Origin: Simmondsia chinensis
Lineage: Eukaryota; Streptophyta; Magnoliopsida; Caryophyllales; Simmondsiaceae
Length of the DNA stretch: 64,000 nt
Direction of reading: 5' to 3'
Assembly (NCBI GenBank): GCA_018398585.1
Contig: JAGTTD010000018.1
Span: 5,463,501-5,527,500 of the forward strand
Shown piece by piece: positions 56,990 to 64,000 of the stretch. The notes beneath the pieces are model-generated. The model searched no databases and was not told where the DNA came from. It was given only the letters and a program-made list of their open reading frames with translations. Within the stretch, counting starts at the first letter, position 1. Each line of letters begins with the position of its first letter. Position numbers and translations under genes: made by a program.

Positions 56990-59870
56990 TCTCAATAGTA
57001 GCTGCAATTGTTAGTAGATTGTCAAAAGATAACAGTATAGATATATAATGAAATAGCATTCTTGTCACTTACCTTATGCCGGTCAATTAAATGACCTGTA
57101 CTCGCATACAAACTTAATTGCAAGTTTGACATAATAGAATACTGTTATACAGGTTGATCCATTAGGATAGACGTTTAACCGTGTTCTGATGCCTTCATAT
57201 TAGTGTCATATCATATACTAGTGACAAGTTAATCGAAGGAGACTTATGTCTGGTCTTATACCAGTTACATCAATGCAACAATTATACCAAGGTGTGACAC
57301 TTTTAAGACCAATAATTTATTTGTTACCTCATTGAGGACGAAATAAGTCTTTAATTGGGGCAATATGTTAAAGAATTCAAGTACCGTACTGGTATAAGTT
57401 GACTAATAGAGTAATACACTATCATATTAGTGCTCGATCTACAAGTTGAGACAAAATCTTTCCTTTTTCGAGCTCTTTTATCTTGAGTTCTTAATTTAAG
57501 TGTATAACAACTTCTTTAAATTCTTCAAGAGCCATGATGATATTAACATATCCCTCTTTTAATGTATATATAGCGCGATTTTAAACTATAAGCTTCTGGC
57601 ATCTTGGGTCCTTCAGGGACTTTCATATAAATATCATCACGAGTAATAAATATAAATAAGCTATTATCATATATATGTATGAGGCATATAGAGACCGTTA
57701 GATTAAGTGCCTTTATTCCTTATGTATGTCTAATCTATTTCTAGTCTCTATAATAAACTTTGGGCTACAAATTGTGCTTTTTATCACCTCATTCTTTTTG
57801 CATCAATATTCACATGTAGCTTACAGGTTTTACTCCTTAGGCATTTGGATTACAGGTCCAAAAATTACACATTATTAATTTAGCTTGAATTGTGTCTTTC
57901 TATTTCAGTCAATCATTTCTTTGTAGGCATTCTTGAACGAACTCATGTTTAAGATTTTCAATTTCTTTGATAAGATCAGTAGCTACTGTGTATACAAATA
58001 TTGGTTCAATTTTCATTTCAGTTCCATCATATCCCATAATTTATAGAGATATCTTTACCTGATAATCTTGGGGAATTTTATCTATACATTCTCCCTGTAT
58101 TATTATCTTTGCAGAGTTTTTCTCCTCGAGAGATTCCATAATAGAGGGACCAATCTTTTCTATTGCTCATTTTTCTCTCTTATATTATATATTTGGAAAC
58201 GATATGTCTACCACGCTTCTAGCGTGCAATGGATGCATTTTCAATATACTAGAATATCGTTCGATTGGGATACTAATTTGAGCAGGAGCATCTATAATGG
58301 GGACATATTATTTGGTCACCATCTTTTCATTAGTGAATGCATCTGACAATTGGCTTGTAATATTTTATAAGTGAACAATTTCTTGAACTTCTGGTTCGAT
58401 GATGCATTCTACATAAATTCTCATTTTTCAACTTTCGTTTTTCTCCCCTTAATCCTGGAAACCTTGTTTCGTTATATTTATATTCAGCAAACTATGATGT
58501 AAAATATTTCCAGTTAATATCTCCAGATATTTTATACTTGACGGGAATTTAAACCCGATATAAATTCCAAGTCCACATGTTGGATCCATCTTTCAGTATT
58601 GAGGTGGACTAATTGGGAGATCCATGTTAGTCAGTTGGTCTAGTATGAATCAGTATTGCAACATATATCATAACATGTACCCGTATAAAAGTAGGCAATA
58701 GTAATGGTCTAATTATTCACTACAGGCGTTTAATCAAATTATCTGCAAGACCAATTTGTGTCTATATGTGGATTATATGGTATTCAATTATAATCCCAAT
58801 TGGCACATAGTAATCATTAAATTCTTAAGATGTATATTATCCTGCATTTTCATATAATATAATTCACGACTTGAGTTCATAGTCGGATCATTTATGCAAG
58901 GAGTTTCAAAAATACCACATTACAAGTGTATTATCCATACTTGTAGGACTAATGGGAAGAGGCTTCTATTAATATCATAAAATACCAAATTGGTTTACAT
59001 GATAAAATCATTGGCCCACATATATCCTATTTGTATTATTTCAAATACATGGGACTCAAACCCAATTAAACTGAGTATGACATAGCAATCACTTTGCCTT
59101 AAATACAAGCAGCACATGATATTTTATTCTATATAAGAATCTTCTAGTTCTTCAATGGGTGTGGGAATTTTCTATGATTCTCTTAATTATTTTATATCCG
59201 AATGACTCAAATAGTCATGTCATAAAGTAAAAACCTTTGGTCTGTTAACTTCTGGTTAACTATTCCGATGTGTATCTCGAAATTAAATGAATAACCTTAC
59301 TTATGAAAAATATTGTTTTTAGGAAATATGATATGTACTCTTCTGGAGCCCTAAATTAAGTATCAAACATCCATTGTTGTTATTTTAAATGAGCGGTGTA
59401 TAAATAGATTGGATGAGAAATATAGCCATATGAATAACTGATAATAAGTAAGCGGTATAGCCGACCATATGAATAATGAATGAGTAATAAAAAGTAGGCA
59501 GCCATGAATATGCAAAGTAAAAAATATGAAAACTAAAGTTTTTCTCTTTTCTTCACTTTTCTATTTTTCTATTTTTTCTCCCTGTTATTAGTAGACATCT
59601 TAAATTTTGGTCCATTATGGGTACCATAGTGCCAGTTATTATGACCGCAATTATATCCTCATCCACGGTCCACGTCTACAACCACGTTTACAACCACGTT
59701 TACAATCTCGACCATGTCTATGATGGTCGTATGTTGAAGCATTCACTTAGCGGAATGGTTCAAACTCAGTTGGTAGTGACTGATGATTTTTCATCAACAG
59801 TTCATTATTTAACGAGGAGACATGATATTAATTCTGAATATTTTTTAAATCCTCGTTCTCGATATTGCTG
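56990..59870 (-). pseudogene. Pol of the Copia element (heavily decayed)
   Basis: Broken minus-strand blocks in Copia order. Near 58580-58330: YIGFKFPSSIKYLEILTGN and a KYYKPIV segment (integrase end/linker). Near 57560-57400: VNIIMALEEF and KELEKGKILSQL, replacing the DDLNIIGT and MKDLG blocks of RT. Near 57340-57180: DLFRP and LGIIVALM. A GRD/CKRG repeat at 59720-59655 corresponds to the Gly-Arg stretch before the gag knuckle. Dozens of stops; no working enzyme. Confidence 0.7.
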
Positions 59871-60335
59871 CTACAGGAGCATATTCGAGATATGAAAAGT
59901 AGAGAAAGTTTTTTTTTCGAACACATTTTCCTCAGTAATATTTTTCCCACATAATTTCAATTGGGAGGTAATACTAAATACTGCAGAGTTATACTTGTTT
60001 ACATTTTTAAAATCTTGCAATTGCAGGTGAATCCATTCATAACGAGCTTTAGAGAGGATCATAGACTTTTGATGATCAAACCTCTCTTTTAAATTCAATC
60101 AAAGGACAAGCGGGTCCTTTATAGTAATATACTCAGCTTTCAATCCTTCAATAATATGATGCCTGAGAAATGTCATTGATTTAGCGCGATCCTGCAGGAA
60201 TACGTTATTTTTTCTTTTAATTGTGTCTCTGAAATTCATAGCATCCAAGTGAATCTCAACATTAAGGGTCCAAGGTAAATTATTTTTGCCAAATATATCA
60301 AGAGTAGTAAATTTAAGATTAGTAAGATTAGACAT
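59871..60335 (-). pseudogene. Gag of the Copia element (UBN2 type)
   Basis: ATG at 60335: MSNLTNLKFTTLDIFGKNN, then VEIHLDAMNFRDTIK, FLRHHIIEGLKAEYITIKDP, a TGA at 60101-60099 where Trp is expected, then LKERFDHQKSMILSKARYEW and ITSQLKLCGKNITE. Otherwise open for 155 codons. This is the Copia gag polypeptide; the particle protein. Confidence 0.85.
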
Positions 60336-60420
60336 GATTAAAATCACAAAAATTAGGGAATAAAATCTTACCTCGAGTATAGAATGATCCTCAGCTGGCT
60401 AGAGACTCGTGCTGATAACG

Positions 60421-61402
60421 TGTTATAAACTATAGACACATTATACTCAAAAGGAAGAGAATGAATAATAAGAATTTATAGGCTATAGACCTAATTTTCC
60501 TGGGATTGTAGTTCAATCAGCTGTCTTATAGACTACTTGTTCATAACAGCCAACGCAAGAACAAGGGGAATAAGAGTAGGCTTATTCATCTTTGTCTTAA
60601 AAAAAAAAAATGGAGAGTCTTTGGTCTCCGGTCTTTCCATCCGTGAATGAAAAAGCGTGATGAGAATTCTCTGACCCGTTCGATGACTTTCGCGGTCGCC
60701 CTCATAGAACCGACTTGAATCTGAACTACGATTCAGATCAAGTCTTATCCAAATCGAGATATATGTTTTTCTCTAAAAAAAGAAGAATATGATAGACATC
60801 CCTTTAGATGTCTATGTATCCTTTATCATCCCCGAAGATGAAGTAGAGATTCCCTATAACGTAGTGGTTAGTGGAGAACAGCCATCGAACCAGATTTGTC
60901 ATAAAATTTAGATTCTTTCATTTTGTCGTTCGGATCTTGACCGGGTCCAGGTCTAGTCATAGTTCAGTAAAGATTTTAAGTGGGTCTTTTTGAGGTACTA
61001 AAGAAAGAATCTCAGACACTTCCCACCTAAAAATACAAACCCAAATATGTATAAAGAAAAATAGCAAGTATTTTATATTAGAACTAAAAAAATCAGAGAA
61101 GTTAATCTTCTATTCAAATAATTCTCTCAATATTTGATTATAAATATTCTCAATTCTTAAATTCTCCTCACAATTCTCAATCTCTTGCTCTCTTCATTTC
61201 TTACTTTCTTCTTCTGCTTCTTTCTTGCCGTGCAACCGCTTCTATTTATACTGAAATTTAAGTAGTGGGAATTCATGCCCACGAAGAAAAGTAAATATAT
61301 ATACACTTATACAAAGGCCTTTTATATAATTTTTAATTTTTTAAAATATTTAAACTATCTAAAATTGACAATAAAAATTATACCCGAAAACGTTCAATAT
61401 TT

Positions 61403-61408
<6 letters not shown>
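60421..61408 (-). repeat. 5' LTR of the Copia element with 565 bp extra segment
   Basis: TGTTATAAACTATAGAC...ATTTACAACA. Bases 60463-61027 have no counterpart in the 3' LTR; without them the LTR would be about 423 bp. TATAAATAG-type box in minus orientation near 61257-61249. The primer region (complement gtgctgataacg, 60409-60420) abuts it. Confidence 0.82.
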
Positions 61409-61458
<50 letters not shown>

Positions 61459-61469
61459 TATATTATATT
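61409..61469. repeat. (TA)n microsatellite
   Basis: About 44 bp of TA followed by TATTA units; it contains one copy of the Copia target duplication. Confidence 0.9.
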
Positions 61470-61519
61470 GCAAATTACAAATATAGGCAGCACAGGGAGT
61501 CACGATATTTTCCCAAAAT

Positions 61520-61660
61520 CTGATCACTGACGAATCTGAACCGTCCATCTGTCACACCATCGCTCCTATAAAAAGGGAAGAGAGTGGAGAGGAAAGAGGA
61601 GTTTCTCGTCTTCGAAACAGATCTAGGGTTTTGCTGGGTTCGCATTGAGCAGTCTCACAG
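61520..61660 (+). promoter_or_regulatory. Probable gene promoter, 5' UTR exon and splice donor
   Basis: TATAAAAAGG at 61567, a GA-rich leader, an ATCTAGGGTTTTGC word (telo-box type, TAGGGTTT) at 61621, and CACAG|GTGCC at 61660/61661 as a possible donor of a leader intron. This arrangement is common in plant housekeeping and ribosomal-protein genes. No coding exon follows inside the window, so the gene is unknown. Confidence 0.45.
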
Positions 61661-62354
61661 GTGCCACCCTCTCCTCATCTTCTCTATCTTGTCCTTTCTA
61701 TACTCTTTTTCGATTCATTTCTTCATATACTTTATTGATTTCTGAGGTTGAATCTTAGCAATTCGATGAAATTTGAGGATTTGTATCCGTTAAAATTTTT
61801 TAGGGTAATGGGTATGTGTGTCGCGTTCTGTATGGGAGTTTTGGAAAGTTATGATATTAGTAAATGAGTATGTGTTTATTGCATCTTGTAGGGGTGATGT
61901 TGTATACATTTTACGCTCTCCAGACCCTGCCTTGTTGCAGCATCGGTCATGACATTTTTGGGGCCCCAAGCAAAAAATTCAAATAGAGCCCTTCATATGC
62001 ATGAAATTATAAAAATTTTAATCATTGATTTGAAGGTTTCCGTTAAAATTTTAGGGATGGGTCTTCTCAGCCTCTTCTTCATCTTTTAGTTCCATCATGG
62101 GAGTTTTGGAAAGTAAGGATATTAGTATGTGGGTCTATGAGTGACCCATCTTGTATGACTAAGGCTGTATTCATCTTACCCTCCCAGACGCTGCCTTGTT
62201 GGGAGCTTCTTTGAGGCGCTAGGTTGTTGTATTTGTGTGTTATGATCCTCTGCTGCTCTTAGGAAATATTGAGTCAAGATTCTGAATTGTTGTCTAGGTT
62301 TGGCAGTGTAATGTGGCAAAGAGGGGCAACGGTAATTATTTTTTTTGGGGGGCC

Positions 62355-62356
<2 letters not shown>
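61661..62356 (+). other. Possible leader intron with SINE scraps
   Basis: Two diverged tail fragments: 61895-61945 (ttttacgctctccagaccctgcc) and 62165-62235 (catcttaccctcccagacgctgcc...ggcgctaggttgttg). No gene. Confidence 0.45.

Positions 62357-62391
<35 letters not shown>
62347..62391. repeat. Homopolymer G block
   Basis: G6C4 followed by 35 consecutive G. The length is probably unreliable. Confidence 0.85.
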
Positions 62392-62392
<1 letters not shown>

Positions 62393-62639
62393 GGTAAGAG
62401 TCTATCTTTGTTAGTCAAAATCTTTTGAGGGGTAAGATTTAACCACCATTACTCCGCAATACCCTTCTTTTCTTTACCCCCAATTTGAGGGTAAAGGAGA
62501 ACATTTGGACAATTTTGCTCTTAGTTTAACTACAGCTCTCTTTACCCCTTACCCTTTTATTCAATTGTCAAACAGGGTAACTTATTTATCACTCTTTACC
62601 CTTGTCCCTTTTTATTAAACAATTTCCAAGCAGGGGTAG
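62392..62639. other. Spacer with TACCCC/GGGTAA words
   Basis: Many short TTTACCC words and complements suggest a decayed inverted-repeat element; no boundaries found. Confidence 0.3.
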
Positions 62640-62906
62640 GATAATTTCTTACCCTGCCACCTAGCTTATCTCTATTGGCTTACTTTGCTCTATTGGCTTG
62701 CTTTGTGTCATATCCTATGTTATTACGCTTAGATGCTTGTATGCTTTTATGCTCGTGTGTTTCTATGCCTTTATACCTCTCAGGTTCCCGGACACGGACT
62801 CTCTTGAAGGTAGCACCCTGAAGGAGTAAGGCTGCGTATAACCCACCCTTCCCAGACCCTACTTATGCGGGAGCCCTTGAGGCACTGAGTTTGTTGTTGT
62901 TGTATG
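62640..62906 (+). repeat. RTE-type LINE 3' tail
   Basis: Shares GCTTAGATGCTTGTATGC-type 3' UTR sequence with the LINE at 14091-14624 (reverse complement of 14190-14240), then GGTAGCACCCTGAAGGAGTA, CCAGACCCTACTTATGCGGG and (TTG)nTA. So it is the partner LINE tail, not only a SINE. The left limit is approximate. Confidence 0.6.
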
Positions 62907-62908
62907 TT

Positions 62909-63603
62909 AAGGTGAAATAATTTTTTAATTCAACCGCCGTTAAATCTTTCACCATAATTTACAAAAAGACCAAAATATCCTTTACTAAATAGAAAAGAAA
63001 AATAAATAAAAATCTCAACCAATTAAGTTATGACACCTCACTCATCGCAAGTCCCATCCACCCACCCACCACCTCTCCCCCACCATGGCCACCATCGCTC
63101 TCTTCTTCACTTCTATTGCTATCCTTCCCTATTCCTCCAAAAAAAAAATTTCGTACCCATTTCCCAACCATTCTTTTCAGTGAAATCAAAGAATCAGAAG
63201 TATCCACAAATCCCTTAAATTCATGATATCTTAGGTAACTCTGTTTATGGTGGTGGTGCCTAGTGAGAGAAGAGAGAGAGAGGGTGAAGGGGTAAGGGAC
63301 CTGTGGTGCGATGTTTGATGGTGGGTGGTGTTGTGTTGGATTGGCAATGGTGGCGACATCGGAGGTGTGGCGGTTGGTGACAGTGGGGTGATGTGTCTTG
63401 CTTTATTTAATTGATCTATTTATTTTTCTTTTTTGTTTAATAAAGAGTATTTTGGTCTTTTTGTAAATTTTGGTAAAAGATTTAACGGCGGTTGGATTAA
63501 AATATTATTTCAGTTTAACCTGTGGACTAAAAAATTAATTCACAAAGTTCGTGAACTAAAATTTTTTTCACCAAATCTTAGGGTACTAATATGTGATTTA
63601 CCC
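62909..63603. mobile_element. TIR element, left terminus missing
   Basis: Bases 62909-63000 are the inverted copy of 63420-63515 (CAACCGCCGTTAAATC, TTTACAAAAAGACCAAAATA). The right side extends 90 bp further to a GGGTAAATCACATATTAG terminus; the corresponding left end is absent, cut where the LINE tail ends. Interior non-coding. Confidence 0.6.
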
Positions 63604-63719
63604 TAATTTTTTTTAGTCCTCAAAACACAACCAAGGAACAAATAAAATGAAGACAATAAAGAATAAAAAATTCAACTAATAACACAAATCCCTCCAGTCC
63701 CTCTGTAAATCAGCTAAAG

Positions 63720-64000
63720 TTATATCACTGAAGCCCCCGAAGCTTTTGGTCCACAAAGCTTCCAGAAAAACCACCTTTTCCCACTAGAAATAACTGGTGT
63801 ATATTGATCTTTAAAAATCTTTGCATTCATTTCTAACCATATACACCACAGAATTACAATCTTGGTCGAGGAGAATAATGTCAAAACATCTTTCCACTTC
63901 CTTAAGCCATAGAATTTCATTAGCAGAATATTGTCAACCGATCTTGGAGCCACCCATGTTTGCTCAAAGAGAGAGAAAAAAAATCGACACCATAAATCCC
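63720..64000 (-). pseudogene. LINE ORF2 C-terminus (zf-RVT end), runs off window
   Basis: Minus-strand frame, stop at 63722-63720, open to the window edge: FFSLFEQTWVAPRSV, LRKWKDVLTLFSS and VILWCIWLEMNAKIFKDQ, the motif cluster after the zinc domain of plant L1 LINEs. 63604-63719 would be its 3' UTR. Different from the LINE at 50471-56366. Confidence 0.7.

Larger units (their letters stand above)
50161..61408 (-). mobile_element. Ty1/Copia element, split by a LINE
   Basis: Minus-strand element: 5' LTR 61408-60421, leader with CGTTATCAGCACGA-type primer region, gag, decayed pol, polypurine tract, 3' LTR in two pieces (50161-50470 and 56364-56479) around the LINE. Flanked by tatat (50156-50160, 61409-61413). 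Integrase-before-RT order (SIKYLEILTG block upstream of RT block) confirms Copia. The coding part has numerous stops. Confidence 0.85.

Noticed and set aside
58068..58346. Hydrophobic plus-strand frame of 92 codons
   Set aside because: Antisense to Copia pol remnants; composition-driven.
60502..60520. Plastid-like tRNA gene (trnD)
   Set aside because: Only the first 16 nt match; the rest of the cloverleaf is absent, so no tRNA is called.
61409..61469. TA run as a replication origin or matrix-attachment site
   Set aside because: A simple microsatellite explains it; no supporting structure.

Overview
The window is plant nuclear DNA, most likely from a eudicot. It is AT-rich, has one gene with four GT-AG-spliced coding exons, and is dominated by plant Ty3/gypsy, Copia, LINE, SINE, Mutator-like and small inverted-repeat elements. 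No prokaryotic, organellar or tRNA gene, CRISPR array or operon was seen. All identities come from reading motifs in translation; no database search was run.

Layout. 1-5457: 5' part of a minus-strand Ty3/gypsy element (A), cut by the window start, with one LTR, a Met-tRNA primer site and a gag-pol frame damaged by stops and frameshifts. 5540-7810: a graveyard of pieces: a truncated MAPKKK-like kinase fragment, a 150 bp Copia-type LTR with leader, a gypsy RNase H/integrase fossil and a Mutator (MULE) transposase fossil. 8722-9086: a MITE. 9369-18365: the one cellular gene that looks intact, a minus-strand clade-D-type protein phosphatase 2C of 381 codons in four exons. Its introns hold a SINE with a 17 bp target duplication, a 36 bp retroposon scrap with its own 17 bp duplication, an RTE-type LINE tail and two inverted-repeat elements. 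Its leader and promoter probably lie between 18366 and 22260, with a solo LTR inside. 23167-32586: a complete minus-strand Athila-like Ty3/gypsy element (two LTRs of about 1.44 kb, 5 bp TSD ggaac, tRNA-Asp primer site). It is chimeric: a third, partial LTR interrupts pol exactly inside the reverse transcriptase gene, and RNase H and integrase are absent. 32868-34431: two non-coding repeats. 34834-40577: a complete plus-strand chromovirus-like Ty3/gypsy element (B) with 405 bp LTRs, TSD gatac and few lesions. 41780-43930: a degenerate Tat/Ogre-like gag. 43960-49557: a third gypsy element (C), interrupted at its protease by an LTR element that itself carries a SINE scrap. 49581-49941: a MITE with a perfect 9 bp TSD. 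50161-61408: a minus-strand Copia element (TSD tatat) whose 3' LTR is split by a 5.9 kb plus-strand L1-type LINE. 61520-61660: a probable promoter and first exon of a plus-strand gene continuing beyond the window. 62640-63603: an RTE-type LINE tail and a TIR element. 63720-64000: the C-terminal end of a minus-strand LINE.

How the parts relate. The PP2C gene keeps an uninterrupted reading frame after splicing despite at least six insertions in its introns. The other coding sequences belong to mobile elements; nesting gives relative ages (C before its LTR insert before the SINE scrap; Copia before LINE; TIR element before SINE in PP2C intron 3). Many in-frame stops are TAG or TAA where Gln or Trp is expected, the footprint expected of cytosine methylation and deamination in silenced elements.
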